Shown: positions 1 to 14,100 of the stretch, piece after piece | How positions within the stretch are numbered: position 1 is the stretch's first letter | Layout of the letters: each line of letters opens with the position of its first letter | NCBI GenBank assembly: GCA_013396995.1 | Contig: VWZP01008548.1 | Span: 1,116,001-1,180,000 of the forward strand | From: Dicaeum eximium | Taxonomy: Eukaryota; Chordata; Aves; Passeriformes; Dicaeidae | Direction of reading: 5' to 3' | Length of the DNA stretch: 64,000 nucleotides | Position numbers and translations under genes: made by a program | Notes under the pieces: generated by a model | What the model saw: only the letters and a program-made list of their open reading frames with translations | What the model was told of the DNA's origin: nothing | The model's database searches: none

Positions 1-2204
1 AGAAGTACATGTGTAAAGTTATACACTAGCTAGTACAGCTAAGAATTGAGAGTAAACCATAGTTGTTAACCTCTTTTCTTCTCTGGGACAGAAGTTAATT
101 GTGTCCCATGTGTTTTTACAATGATAGGTTTCCTATGGAAAATTATTTCTTATTTTTCTTAGTATGTATATTATGAAGTATCCTGCAGTTCCATAGGAAT
201 AAAGAAAACGGCAAGATCATGACGCAATAGTCTGTCTCAACAGATTAGTTTAACATTTTAAGCCCTATCATACAGTGTATTTTAAACAAAAGAGCTACTC
301 TTTCATGAGTGCCAGTGCTTCAGAGATTGTTGTCCTTTCTCTTGGAGCAATCAGAGTCTGGTGTTTCAGGTGAAGACAAAGTATATTTTAGAGAAAAGCC
401 ACGTAGAAAGGTAAATACTTTTGTCTGCTGGCTAGTTATTCTGTATGTTGTGAGAAGAAAGAGTTTAGATACAGTCCTTAAAATGAAAACAAAAAAAAAT
501 TAAGATAAATTTAAATGCTTTGAAAAGTAACATCTCATCTCATGGTCCAAAGTTCTATCTACTAGTTTCACATCCTATAAAACTGCATTTGTTTTTACTA
601 GTTTTCAATTTGACTTGTCTCAACGCAGCTTACATAAAGAAAATACATAGAACAGTAGTAGGTAGAATGGTGGGAAATATGATGCTTATCCATTTCTGTT
701 CATCCGTGATTAAGGTAAATGTTATCCCTTTATTTTAATCCTACTCTCATTCCGGAAAAGTGATCAGTTGGACAAGTTTAATCACCTAGAATCCCTGAGA
801 ATTACACACTATTCTGGGCTGAGGGAGCCTAGTCTTTTGAACCAGGATGGTAGCAGTGGCACCCCTGCTTATACAGGATTTGGTGTTACTGAGACATTTA
901 TTCATACGTGCACAGATTAACAAAAGGAGAGAGCACTTGATGCCAAGTTGCTACAGGATTCTGCCTTTGTGGTCTCATAGCTGGGGAAGCCTGCTATAAG
1001 AGAAGTTGCAAGTGACATTTGAACTTAGGGCAGTGCATCTCCTGCCAGCTCCAGGCCTTTAGGAATATGACCTTTGTGATGTTCATCATACCTATGGCAA
1101 TCCTTTTGTCTAGTAATAACTCCTTCTCTCTTTTCAAGTCTAGATTTGAGGTATTGGTTTTCAGATCTGAAAAGAAGTAAACTGCACTGTGTGTTTCACA
1201 AGTTAAAGTAAATGTAAAGGTTTCACATATTTTTCACACATAATATGCATAACAGTTCAAATTATTTTAGTTTGAATTTTGGGATGTAAAAGTTTGACTT
1301 ATAGTCTAAGTCAGGGCCTGCCATATCTTTTATTGGAAATGAAAATAGTGATCACCTTGAGAGAATGATTTATTCTCTTCATCCATGATTTCAGGTGAAA
1401 TTGTCCTGCAGGGGTGATGTCTGTGAACCATCAGTAATGACAGTTAGAGCTCAAATTATGAATTTAGATTAAAATTTTTAATACTATGGGCTTGTAATAT
1501 TGTGAGCCGAATCTTAGATTGCACATTACATATGAGCCCAGTAAAGGTTTATGGTTACAATTATTTTAGGAAGTTTAAAAGACCATCTTGTTTCTTTATG
1601 AGTGGAGATTTTTGATGTGTCTTGGTTCTTAAAATTCCACTAAATCTTTTATTCTATCTTTAAAGGTATCAGCAGCAGACACCTAAGGAAAAAATATAAT
1701 ACATGTAGGAACTTAAGAATCACCTTTTCTGTCATATACTTTGATATATTCTTCTAATTTCTGTCAACTAATAGTTCAGAAACATACTCATTTGAGTTTC
1801 CTCTGGATCTTTATTAACTTAAAAGAAAATTATTTTAAAATAATTTAACTATTATTGTTATTATTAGTAGTAGTAATATTTAATGGTGGTCATAATTTTT
1901 ATGATATTATTTTCTTGTCACTTCGTCTTATTTCTGTGTCTTAGTACAATGTTTATGTTGTGTGATTATGTATCATATGAAGTAAAACTTTTTCAGTTGA
2001 ATTGAAACTGACTGAGAGCTTTAGCAGGTGTCTCCCACCTTTCTGTTTGGGCACCTTGTATTTGAGAGGTATTAGACTGAAAAGAGATCAGCAGTTGTGT
2101 GCTTACATGTGTTAAGGGCAGACAGATTTTTTACTTTGAGAAATAAATGGACAAGACAACTATTTGTTATTTTGTAGTAATATTTGATGTCTGAGTTCTA
2201 CTTT
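1..2204. other. Non-coding AT-rich sequence, no feature recognised
   Basis: No recognisable gene, RNA gene or mobile element is visible. Open frames of 64 and 72 codons occur near 309-738 but have no recognisable domain and no supporting neighbours. AT-rich tracts such as 1825-1900 are low in complexity. The stretch from 780 to 1080 is slightly richer in GC but I could not match it to a known repeat. Confidence 0.6.
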
Positions 2205-2275
2205 TGGCAGTGTTAGGTTAACAGTTGGACTCAATGATCTTAGAGGTCTCTTCAAATCTTAATGATTCTATGATT
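2205..2275 (+). mobile_element. CR1 LINE, 3'-terminal fragment
   Basis: The segment reads like the 3' end of an avian CR1 retrotransposon in plus orientation: a GTTGGACTCAATGATCTTAG-type block, a diverged GGTCTCTTC block and a terminal ATGATTCTATGATT. CR1 elements are usually strongly 5'-truncated, so a fragment under 100 bp is normal. No coding part remains. The 5' limit is uncertain because sequence upstream does not clearly match CR1. Confidence 0.75.
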
Positions 2276-2839
2276 AGTTTATTTCAATACAAATCTCATG
2301 TATTTCATACAAATCAGGTGTACTATTTCTGTTTGGGAACCAGAGAACTGTTATTAAATATTTCCAGTTTACTCCAACCACCTGTAATTTTTGTGTTTCA
2401 AAAGATCTGAAAAAAAATTTTATAGTAAGGAATAATCTTAGCAGCAGTATTAGAAATTTTCTATGAAAAGTCTATTTGTTTAAAGGCCCAGAAAAAAAAT
2501 AGTATAGTGAAGAAATACTATACATGAGTTTCTTACCAGCCCTACCCTGAGTATGACTTCACTTGCTCTATGCTTGAGCAAGATTTGCAGTCATTAATTC
2601 TACTACATTGGAAATAATTAGGAGTTTATAAAACAACTACTTCACACCCACCTGTAAATCTGTTGACCTATGAAATAAGATGTTCTATTTTGCAAGCAAT
2701 GTAACTTGATCCTAGAATCTGCAAGGACATGTTGTCACACGCTGTTTCAAGTCTTCATTCCAAAGTCCACACATGTATTTCCATTTGTCTGCTGTTTCAG
2801 CTTTTTCTAATTGAACATGAAATTTTAAATTGGATGATG

Positions 2840-3379
2840 TCCTGAGTATATTTCTTCTCAGTGGCTGTGTTTTGGATCCAGAATGAGAATGGTGTTGATA
2901 ACACACTGATGTTTTGGATTTTGCAAAGTGATGTATATCTGAAGGACTTTCTTCTTGTCTCCTGCTCTGCCAGTGAGGAGGAATGCAAAAGAAACTGGTA
3001 GAGAGCATAGCTGGGACAGGTGACCTGAACTGACCAAAGGGATATTCCACAGCACAGAGCATCGTGCCCACTGCATGAACTGGGGGGAGTTGCCTGGAAG
3101 GGGAACCAAGCAGGGCTTGGAAATTGGTCGGTGGGTGGTGAGCAATTGCATTGTGCATCACTTGTTTTTTTCCCTTTTTCTGATCATTATTATTATTTAC
3201 CAATTTCCTTTTATTATTTTATTTTGCTTTATTTCCAATTACTAAACTCTTCTTATCTCAAACACAGAAGTTTTACATTGATTCTCCTCCCCATTCCCCA
3301 GGAGTGAAGTGAGAATAGAGGAGGATATTGAGCGTGTGGCGAGTGGTGTTTCATCTCTGCTGGACTTAAAACCATGACC
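2840..3379 (+). mobile_element. Solo-like ERVL-type LTR
   Basis: The order of blocks matches a common avian ERVL-type LTR read in plus orientation. There is a TGTGTTTTGGAT-type block at about 2863, a GTGTTGATAACACACTGATG block, and GACCAAAGGGATATTCCA at about 3033. A degenerate TATA-like position precedes a run of Gs near 3077, and the element ends near 3379 in a TTAAAACCATGACCA-like motif. No gag, pol or env sequence flanks it, so it is probably a solo LTR left after recombination. Its own start is eroded, and target-site duplications were not found. The minus-strand open frames across 2712-3203 are incidental. Confidence 0.7.
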
Positions 3380-6300
3380 AGACCATCACAATTGGTAAAA
3401 TCACAAAAGAATTTATTTTTCACTGTATAACTTTCGAAGTTACACTCTGTGCGTGGTAGTAAAACTACAACTTTGTAAAGCTAAAACTTTTTAAACAAAG
3501 ATTTTAGTTTTGCAGTCGATGTGAGTTTTATCAAAATTTGTTTGAAAATCCCCAAAGCAGCAGAATAAAATTAAACTCTGAGCAACTGAATCCACTTCCT
3601 AAATTTTGTCAAACCAACCTCTGATACACAAAAGTCATAATTCCTGTTTACTGTAGTGAAAGTAAAGAATTTTTACAAAAACATTAAAACTTTGCTGAGT
3701 CTGCATTAAAATTTTATCCTCTCAGATTTATGCAACATGGAATTTCTTGAATAATTTTTTTGTGATAATTAGCAGAAGGAAATAAGTTTATATTCTCATT
3801 TTTTTCTTAATAACTTAAAAGCATAATAAAAAAAACCTCCTGAACTCTAAAAGTCTATAATAGTATCAAAAAATATAAATACTTTATCAGAGATGAGAGA
3901 TGGGCAAGTATTCAAGGACTAGAAACTTTTCTGAAACTAATATAATAATCTTTTTTAGCATGTCAGCAATAACTCAGAAGAAATCTGGATATCATCAGTT
4001 TAAAATCTTTTACATGTCTTCTTTTTGTGCTTGGGGCATTCATATGTTGGAGAATATATGTTGCTGTGTATTTACAAACAGCAATATTCTGGGGATATAA
4101 AATATGTGTCTGCAGACTAGGATGTGTTTTCATCTCATGGTTTAAATTGATAAGGAAGATTTCTTTCTAAATCTATTTAAAGGCCTCTTTATAATGGATT
4201 TTCTTAGTTCATTTGTCAATAATAGTAACCTTTTTCCTAATCCACATATGTTATTGAAAAATAACCTTTTAAATTCCTTAATAAACTTTTTCAAATTGAG
4301 ATATTCTAACATTTTCTATGCATTATCAAAGTACCCTGTGGTTCTTTCTACCTAACACAGACTAATGAGGATCTTGAAACAAAGCACTTTCCCAAAGATA
4401 AGACAATGTTCTATCTAGTGACGCTTCATCTGGCAGGAGCAAGGACTTCTAAGAGAACCTGAACTTCTAAAAGGAAGGATGGTATTTCCATTTGCCACTG
4501 AGATCTGTGGAAACTCTGGTATGAAGTGGCAGCCTGGGATTCTCTGTAACTTCCAGGGGAGCACTGTAGGACCCAAACACAAAAGATTTTTTGTTCTTAT
4601 TCTCTTTGAAGATTTGTTTGATTGCTATGGGCTTGTAAGTGCTTCTAGTCCTGTTTTGATGAAGATGATGTGACTTTCTCCAATAGAAATGCATTTTCAA
4701 TTTTACTTCTTTGACAGTGAGGAGGTTTTCTTCCACTTCTCCTGTAATGTGAATTAAAAAGATATGGTGGACAGTAATACTTTATCTGAGAGAAGACACG
4801 ACTGAGCTTTTCTGAAAAGAGATGAGAAAGCACTGTTCTCACACTAATTCAAATAGCTGACAAAGCATTCCTTGAAGATCAGGATAATATAAGCAATAAA
4901 CTGATGTTTATTTATTGTCAAGTTAGTAGTTTACAACAGAAAATTACAATTAGGGAATAATTAGGTGTAAATCAGAACTATATAGCACATTCTCTTCATT
5001 TCATAGGCAGTCATGGCAGTATTTGTTAAAAAGAAACTATTTACTGGGGTATAAATAAATTATAATTATTATGCAATTACAATATGGGTATAATAAAGAA
5101 AAGCATAATTTTTCTGGATCTTCACAGAGATACTCATTGGACGGAGAATTGAGTCCCCAGAACAGCATGGTTTGTCACTCTTTGGTCATGATGAGGGTTC
5201 TGTATTTGAAGAGAAACCTTTTATGAGTGTTTTTGCAGTAGCATCTGAAGCTGGGTTAGGAAGACTCCTCAAAAAATGTTTTGCATAATTCTTTCAAACC
5301 AGCTGGCCCTAGAAAAATATAATTCTTTACTCTTAATGTGCCTTCAGAATTCTCAAAATATCTTCTGAATAAACTGCATACAAAAGACTGATCCACCTGA
5401 CCATGTCTGCAGGAAGAGTTTTTATTCAAGACTTACAGTGTACATGCAACTTAATTACTTCTGTAGCAGAAATCATTTCTAGGAGTCTTTGGGGCACACC
5501 ACCCAGGGTGTCAATCAACACCTCAAAGTACACAAATTGGACTAGACACAGCTGGAACTGCCCAGGCTATTTTTAGACCTTTCCAAAATTCTTACCAGGA
5601 GTACTCCTCAGTCAATCACTTAATTTTAATGGTTCAGTTAGATGATGATCTAGTTTCAAGTCAGTCTGTTGTCTCAATCCATCATCTCATCTCTACAGAT
5701 GACTACCAAGAGATTTCTTGGACCACCCAAGAATTAATGACAGCAGAGTGATGAATCTGGAGACAGGCAAAGTCCCAGTATGTAACAGGACAGGGCCAAC
5801 TTTACCATGGAACACACTTGATTACACACTTGTAATTTAAGTCTTGTAACTCTTACCCCCAGGAGACTTTATTTTACACATAATGCTGTTTTCTACTGTA
5901 CTTCTGGAAGTATACTGAGTAGTGTGCTGCCCTTTACTGACAGTATTTTTGGGGTTTGGTCCTGGTACCTGTCAGTACTGCTGTTCCTGCCCCTCAAATA
6001 AATTCTTCTTCCCATCCTGCTTCAAGCTCATCAGCACACATGGAGGTACAGCCGTAAAGCCCGAAATGTGGCAGGAATTACTTGCAGGGCTCAGCCAGTG
6101 GATTAGTACTCTGCAATTCCCATCTCTTTCCCTGACAGAAGTTCCTATTTCTAGCACTGATGAGGGAGGAGAGCAGAGAGGAAGAAAAAGAAGAAATGTA
6201 CATCTGAGATCAGTGCTAGGAATCATACAAAACCTGTACTGGCTTTCAGCGAAGCAGAAGGTGGCATGGACAGGAACAAGTAAGAGACAAGAACAGGGAG

Positions 6301-9300
6301 CTATTTCCATAAGACCTAGGAGATTTCAGAAGAATTTTTTTATTAGTCCTAAAAAAAAATTTGACTCAGAATTAATTTGTGAAGTGCTATTTAGATGAAA
6401 ATTACTTCTAATCAAGCTTTAGGAAAAGTCAATACATTTCTGAAAGACCACATAAGAGATAAGGGTCTTTGAATACATTATTTTTTAATTGTTTTACACT
6501 TCAGAATATATTGCAAGGTTGAAATATTGATTAATTATGGATGTGGGTAAAATTTCATTATCTGCAGCTTGGACTCTTTTGTGCCCTAATAATAATATTT
6601 TTTCAAAACTGACATTATCTAATAAACCCCTTTAATTTAACTTTGTGAAATGTGGTGTAATATTTGTTGCTTAAGGAAGGACGGGGAACATCACACATTC
6701 TGTAAGGTGATTGAATATATGTTTTATCTTCAAGCAAATTTGATAAATTTCCCTGATTGTGCATATGCACATGGATTTTCTGATGCAAAGTTAATGCAGA
6801 CTTAATTAGGAAACAAAAGATAAGAAATATATATATTCCTCTTTTTATTTTTTTTTAACTTTTACTGCATTAGAAACAAATTAATTGTTTGCCACGTGAC
6901 AGTGAGAGTCCGAAAATATAGTGATGTGAGATCTGCTTGGCTGCCAGTCACAATTACCCCAGCAAGTTGCAAGTGCAGCTCTAAGTCTCTAAAAGTCCTT
7001 TCTCTTTCTCTTAAGTCCAAGCACTTCCCTTTCTCTAAAGTCCAAGTACTTTAGAGAAGGGCCCAATTAATTCAGATACACTGAGCTCAATCTAATATTC
7101 AGTCTTGAAGCTGTATGAAGTCTGACTATGGTTGTTTGCATTTGGCCTGTTATACAGACCCACTTATATGAAGATACAAGTGAGAGTGCTCCAGTCCCAG
7201 TCACAATTTAAATGTAAAGTAAATTTGTCTCTCTCTCCTGGTGGTATCACACTACGTGAGTGTGACTCCAGGGAAACTAAAGAAGAATTACTGTGGATGC
7301 ACATGGCTGGGCCGTATGCATGGATTCAGAATTGTAATACCTAAGTGTACCTACGTGTGGGATCCACACACTTCAATGACAAAATAGAATACTTGTCCTT
7401 ACTCTCTATAATGGAGGTCAATAAACATACTTTCCACTATTTTACAATTTATTTTCCAGTTTCAAGTGCCCGTACTCCTGAGACTTAAACAGATTTTCTG
7501 GAAGGCATGAAAAATGTTTTCTAATAGTAAAGCTGCTTTCCTTTGTCATCTCCTCAAATTTCAGTCCAAATTATTTTCACTCAAAAATTTTAATATCTTA
7601 TTCTGATGTGTCCCTTTCAAAAGATTAAATAAATTCTCTCTTTTCTTTGTGTTACAATAGGAAGTGATTGTTTCTTTTTTTTCCAAAACAAAAAGTCTCT
7701 GTCTGCCTAGATAGAACTTCCTTGATTCATGGGATCTCGTGAAAACTGTTTGCTTCCCTCTGTTAATGGATTCACTGCTTAAACAGTACCAACATTATGC
7801 AAAATAAAGAGTAGGAAATTTGTCTGCAGACTTTATTCATTCCCCGTTGGTATAGAGACTGCAGAGATCATTAAGCACTCTCCATCCCATCTCATGGTTT
7901 TTAATTTTGGGATGCACACAGACAAGGTTTTAAGGAGGTACATTGGGACATCAAATTTATGCATTTGTTTATACTGACTTGTGTTTTGGTAAGGCAACTG
8001 TCTTGCTCAAAATTATTAGATGGTGAAATTAAGCACTCATGTTCTTAGCTTCACAATATTTAGTTGTTTGTTGTTGTTCTCATTTTCTAATATAAATTTT
8101 CTCTATGTTTTTTTTGATGAGGAGTTTGTAGGACTTTTCCCTTTTCTAGTTTGTTGCATAAAAAGATGAATCATATCTGCCTGAAGTGAGTGCTTCTTTG
8201 AGATAAAGGTCACAATTTGCTCTATAGAGAGAGAACTCTCTTTTTCCTTGAAATTCAGTTTCTTAAAATTGGTGACCATGAAAGAGTGATTTATACTGCT
8301 ATGGTAGAGCAGTTTAAGCTGCACTTGGATTTGAAAAAAAAAAAAAAGGAAAAAAGAAACGTGTTTGCAGTATGCAGCAGAACTAATTTTTAAAAATACA
8401 TATAAAAAAGCTGCAAACCTTGAAGCTGAGATAGAAAAAGTTAGTTCTGAAAAAGTCTGTGGTTTTAGCAAAAAAAATTCATCTGCAGCTCAGAAATATA
8501 ATGCAGTGCAGCTGGCTTTAAGTGACATCAGTCTAAGCATTCTGTCAGACTAAATAAAGAGCAAACATTTTCTTAAGTAAGACTGGTTTCTAAATTACTA
8601 ATCTTCATGCTGCAGCCATTCACTTGGAATTTCAGTGGCATTGGAAATGGGCCTTTCTTTTTTTACAAAACAGAAAATAGAAACAAGAATTTTCTAAGTA
8701 AAAAAATATACACAGAGAATAATTGTAAACATTTTGCAGTTCCTTACCTTTAGAACAATTTCTCTTTGTGTCTTAGAGGAGGTGCCTCAGAATCCAGACA
8801 TGAGTGTGTAGCTATAAAAACCCTCATGAATTAGAGATTTTAAAAATAAGTATGTTGCAGTGAAGTACTAAACTTCTGTAGTAGAAATTTTCTCATGTTG
8901 GACTTGTCAGTAAAAAAAAAAATCAAAACAACTAACTAAAGCCCACGTAAAACTTGAGCTCAGTCTAAGAAGATGCAGATAACTTCCTGGGAGGGGAAAA
9001 AATTCTGATCAGGATTATATACCAAGGAAAATTTCTTGTATTGTGAACAGAGTACACACCATAAAGACAACCCAGTAAAGTATCAGAAACCTAAGTATAA
9101 AATTAAGGATCAAAATGACCTGATTTGTTGGCTAGGAGTTAACACAATAAAACCTGCCATGGATAAGTAAAATACCTGAAATATCCAGTTTTGCCAAGGC
9201 ATTACTACTTTGGATGTGACATATTTTTATTTTAAATATGGGGCATATTTGAATATGACCCACTTAAAAATCTGACTCAAAAATTATGCTGCTGATATCC

Positions 9301-10479
9301 ACAGAAAGATGAATACAGAAATGGGAAGAGAGTAGAGAAAATTAAAATTTAAAAAATAAATATATTCAAAATAAAGAAAAAAATAATTGTGTTAAACCAG
9401 ATGAGGCAGAGTGAAAAACAAGTATAGAAAGACTAAAAATAATAGGAATAATAATATAGGATAATAATTTAAAAAATAGGAAAAAATATTATTCTTTAAT
9501 AGGAATAAAGATATATGGAATGTGTTCTAATTGAAAGGATGAATATTAGATTAAAATCCTCAGTTTACAGATTAATTACCTTTTACATATTTAAACATTT
9601 TTTTTATTTATTATGTAATTATGAAATGTTTTTTATAAATGAGAAATAAATGATAGATGATAATTTGTCATATAAATGAGTAACATAGAGATCTCCTGTA
9701 TTTTAAGAATTTAAGTTTAGTTTATTTACCTTTAATAAATGATTCACAGGTGGAATTCCCTTTTTAGAAAAGGCTGCAAGAAGAAACATCTGTGAGATCT
9801 GATCAAGGAGCAAAGATGCTGTAACCTAATGTTCACTAGCTAGTGCCTTATTCATATAGAGATTCTTTTCATACAGAATTACTTAAAAGAAACAAGATTG
9901 ACCAAAATTCACATTTATAACTACAGTTGAGTTCAACAATGCAGTTCCCCCTCCTTTCTTTTCCATCCACTACCACCCTTGTAGCTAAGTCAATCAAGGC
10001 TCATTGTTCTGGAAAACAAATTGGGAAATATGTGCTGTGATCATGTATTATGAGATTTCTACTATTTTCTTCTTTTATCTAGGAAAGAAATATGAACACT
10101 GCTTTTGCTGTTCAATTTCCAGTCATGTCTTGAATTAGGGTGTGCAGAATCATGGAAATTCATTATCTGAACATGTTGAACCTCAAAAGGCTGTTCAGTT
10201 CACTGGAACTTGGAACTTCTGGGTGAAAGTTTAAGTCAGTTTTTATTTTTCCAGTACTGGCTCATCCATTCATAGGTTTGATACAATAATTCAGCTCTTC
10301 ATAGGGTAGCTGTAAAAGGCTAGAAAAGATTTAATAACTCCATTCTGACCTCATGCCAACCAAAAATATGAAATATGGAACATTTTTTCCTTTTTTTAAA
10401 CAAATGGATGCTTCTTAGATTAATACTAAAAGTTAAAATTAATTACACTGAGTTAAACTAGGGGTTTATTTAACCCAGT
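3380..10479. other. Non-coding sequence, no firm feature
   Basis: About 7 kb of AT-rich, mostly unique-looking sequence. The largest open frame (about 5922-6398) opens with GTG rather than ATG and resembles no family I know. Short A- or T-rich tracts occur, for example at 8334-8347 and around 9340-9490. The segment 5400-6050 has a slightly higher GC content and may hide an old repeat, but I could not assign it. A short open frame at 8335-8553 is listed separately. Confidence 0.55.
8335..8553 (+). other. Short open frame with helix-like C-terminal part, not recognised
   Basis: The frame is open from 8335 and stops at TAA 8551-8553, but it has no ATG near its start. Its first useful codon is TTG, so it could only be an exon or a remnant. 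After an A-rich leader the translation is alanine-, lysine-, glutamate- and serine-rich and has a likely amphipathic helix around AANLEAEIEKVSSEK. A GTTTGCAG acceptor-like site precedes it at 8363-8370, and an AATAAA overlaps the stop region at 8553-8558. It might be a remnant of a LINE ORF2 linker helix or pure chance. No function can be given. Confidence 0.15.
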
Positions 10480-11160
10480 GTTACCTCCCTGTCCTTGGCT
10501 AGATGCTTACTAAAGGTCAATGCAATATTTCCACCAGTGTATTATCAGATTTTGGCAATTAGTACTTAAGATCTTCTGTAATGAAGACTTTCTTTCTGCA
10601 TCACAGTGGTTAGTAGACCTTTCTGGGTATGTCTCTTATGAATTTGTCTAATCTACTTTTGATCCCATTTGTACTTTTGACATCCAAAATATCCTGTGTC
10701 AATGAATTTAATTATGCATTCTGGGAAAATCTACTTCTCTTGATTTGTTTTAAACCAGTTGCCTCATAATCCCTTTTGCTGTCTCTACCTTCTGTGCTAT
10801 GAGAAACAGTGAAGAATGGTTTCCTACTCATCTGTTCCATGCTAGTCATTGTTTTACATACTTTTATCATACCATTACCACCTGTTTGCAGAACCTGATG
10901 ATTCCTGGTCTATGTGATTTTGCTTTCTATATAAACCATTTTATACCTTCTTCATATCAATTATACACTTCTTGTCAGCAAGTGACCAGAACTATTCGAG
11001 ATATTGGAATGCCACAGAAGTATTAATGACACACCAGTATTATCTGTTCTTTTCTCTGTCCTTAAGAGCTCATGATGTTCACTTTAGCTTTTTGACCTCA
11101 GGTGAATACTGAGCTGATTTTTCCCAAGTTCAGGTGCAGATCTCTCACCTAACTGACTAC
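10480..11160 (-). mobile_element. Old, diverged CR1 LINE fragment
   Basis: Read on the minus strand this matches the 3' part of an ancient amniote CR1 subfamily rather than the young avian ones. The recognisable plus-strand order is: a TTTGTCTAATCT...GATCCCATTTG block (10634-10671), a block about a value being lost and a missing AATGAATT site (10695-10712), TTTGTTTTAAACC (10744-10756), TATGAGAAACAGTGAA (10799-10814), a GACCAGAACT block (10984-10993), then GCTTTTTGACCTC (11087-11099) and GAGCTGATTTTT (11110-11121). All blocks carry many substitutions, and no open reading frame survives. Boundaries are approximate. Confidence 0.65.
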
Positions 11161-14100
11161 AAACAAAATTTAAGCCTATCAAAATGCATGTACAGTTAGA
11201 ACTGTAGTTCCCTCTGTACATTAAAATTTTTGATACTAATCTTTTTTCCAGAATATTTTGACTAGCATTATTTTTCCACTCTTTCAATTTGTTTACTTAT
11301 GACTATTCTCAAATATCATTAACCATCAAACATTTATCATGCCACTACTTACCCTTCTGTATTAGGTTTTTTAGGCAGCTCATTTGATCTGCATAAATAC
11401 CTTTCATGACACTGTCCCATGCTACCTTTAACACCAACCATTTATGTCTACTAGTATTTCCTTATTAAGTAACCACTTATTGATACAAAAGATCTTATTT
11501 CCCATGACAGTTTAAAAACACACCAAAAAACACTAACAAGTCTGTGAAATATTCTTTCCTTCAGCAAAAAAGTCTTTATGCTTCACCATTATATTCCAGT
11601 TACCATGTCTCTTATTTCCATAATATTGATTAGTGAAGAGTCAAACCTAAGTATTTATAATTGCAGAAAAGCTAATGTTTTTATCTGTAGAATTTGTGTA
11701 TTGGGACAACTAAAGGGTTTGAGGGGGAAACAGGCAAAACTACTCCTTCCACATCTGGTGAAACCTAGTTGATGCTCAGTACAAATTATCATCTCATGGC
11801 AGCTATTCCAGTGAAACTTAAACTTTCTGCTGCACAGTGAACCTATTAAATTCTGCACATAGTCATAACCTGAAAATAGTATTTTCTAACAAGAGAAATA
11901 TCTTTTCTTGCATTTAATTATTTTTCTGTGTGTTAAAAGGACATTTTCTGGAATCTTTCTGGTATTTTATATTTTTAATTTCTGGAATCATCACAGTCAA
12001 ATAGAATCAAGTGACTTAAAGTGAATATTTGCTCAGGAGTAACTTCAGATCAGTCACTCAGGAGTCTGTTGGGGGTTTGACCTTCTAAAAGCTTAGTTAA
12101 AAAATAGAGGACATCTGTAGCTAAAAGGGAAAGGAGTGATACTTCACCTTTCTTATAGAGCTAGTAGCTGGAGTTTTCTTATTTTATTATAAACGCAAGG
12201 AGGTAGGTTGCAGTTGATGTCCCATGCAGGAAAGACAAGAGCTTTTGCAGAGATTTCTTTGATTTCCAGTTTTATTTCTGACATATATGGGATTTTTCCT
12301 TCAACCTCTTTCTAATACTGAACCAGTAGTATTAATCTAAGTACAAAATAGCCAGAAATATAGGACCGTGTATTGTTGCAGCATTCTGAAACATTAGTAG
12401 GTGGAGTCAAGTAAGAGAAAGAAGAAGAAAAAAATGAACAACAAAAATACACTTTAAAAAATACTAAGAGGTTCTGTGCATCACCTCCTTAGCTAAATGT
12501 TTCCAGATTGACAAATGAAGAAAAATAAGTCAGAAAAAAAAAAGCATGGGAAGCAGAAAAAAAACCAAAAAAAATTAACTGTCTGACAGAGGAGATTAAG
12601 AATTCACATAACAATCAAGTAGATTTTATCCTATGGCCAAAATATAACTTGGATATCAAGAAGAAGATAATAAATTATATATATATATAAGATGTATAAA
12701 AATATGAATTGATCTTCATCTTGGAAAAACTACCACCAATAATTTTTCTATTATAATAGAAGTAAATTTCCACATTTTCACCTTTTGGGGTTTTTTTCCA
12801 ATTCCTTGGAAATGGTATTTCTATAAGCTTGACTCTGAGAAGTGCTTTAATTGTAGTAGACATGTAACACAGTACCCTAATAATTGAACAGCATCAATGA
12901 TTTCAACGTGAAACCACAAAAGGAAGGAAGCTGAAACTTCAGCTGTTATATCTCCCTAGGTTGTATTTGAGATCTAAAGCTATTTTTGTGTTTTCTCTAA
13001 CAGGTAAATAACCAGTTTATCTTAATTAGACTAGGTTATGGGGTAAAAAAGTGCTATTGAAAACAGCAATGGAGCAGAATATTGTCTTTTATCAAGAGCA
13101 TTATCTTGTACATGTCTTAAGCTGTCTGGTCACCATGATAAATAGGTTAGGATACATGCACACTTTCATTACTAACAGTGAAATCTGCTGAAATTGAAGT
13201 ATTGCACTTGGTAAGAGCTATTAATTTTGAAATGACCCATTTAATGGTGACCTGTGGTATCAAAGTATGGATTTAAATTGGTAATTAATAAAAGTCCATT
13301 TCTGAAAATGCTAACACAAGAGCTCAATAAAAATGCTAACTAGGACTCAAATACCACAGACAGTTTATTGACATTTTAATACATATTACTTATGCTAAAT
13401 ACTTTTGTACACTCAGAACTAGGGATGAGAGGATAACAATGGACATATTTCCCAGCTAGCAGTTAGGAGATCAGTGGCACACTTAGTGGACTAGCTCACT
13501 TTTGTAGGTTTTAATCCTGCTTATAATGGAGGAACATGGCATGACTTCTTTTTGAAGCTGCATTTACAAAATGAACCATTTTATCTCAGACTGCAGAGAA
13601 CAAGAATTCTGCTTTAAAAAAAAAAAAAAAAAAGGAACAAAATTAACTAGGTCTCATCAGACTATGTTTTTAATGTCCAGGAGATTAATAAAGTGAGTTC
13701 TCCATGATTTAATAGCGAAAGTGTCACTGCTGGTACAAAAACAAAAGCTGACATATTATCTGTCTGGTTTCTTCCTCCTATATATCTGGAAACTGACATT
13801 TCAGACACTCAAAACACCTCATAAAATCCTGATTGCATGTGTCAGAAAGTGCAGAAGTTTGCCCTCTCTTCTGTAGGAGAGAACAGGTATTTCTTGAGAA
13901 AAATACCAAGTACTATTCTAAAACATAGTCCCTTTTTCTCAAACAATCCAAGGATTAATTATCCCAGTTCAGCAAAATATTTCACTGCATATTTAAGTCT
14001 ATAGGATTAGTGTGTCTTGGTGAATGATGCCCTAAATTTGTAGCTATTCTTATTGGTAGAAAGAGTGCTTTAATGGGATGATAGCACAAATCTTTAAAAT

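Noticed and set aside
2712..3203. 163-codon minus-strand open frame
   Set aside because: It mostly overlaps the plus-orientation LTR at 2840-3379 and is antisense to it.
5922..6398. 158-codon plus-strand open frame
   Set aside because: It opens with GTG, not ATG, has no recognisable domain, and overlaps another frame on the minus strand. No splice context supports it.
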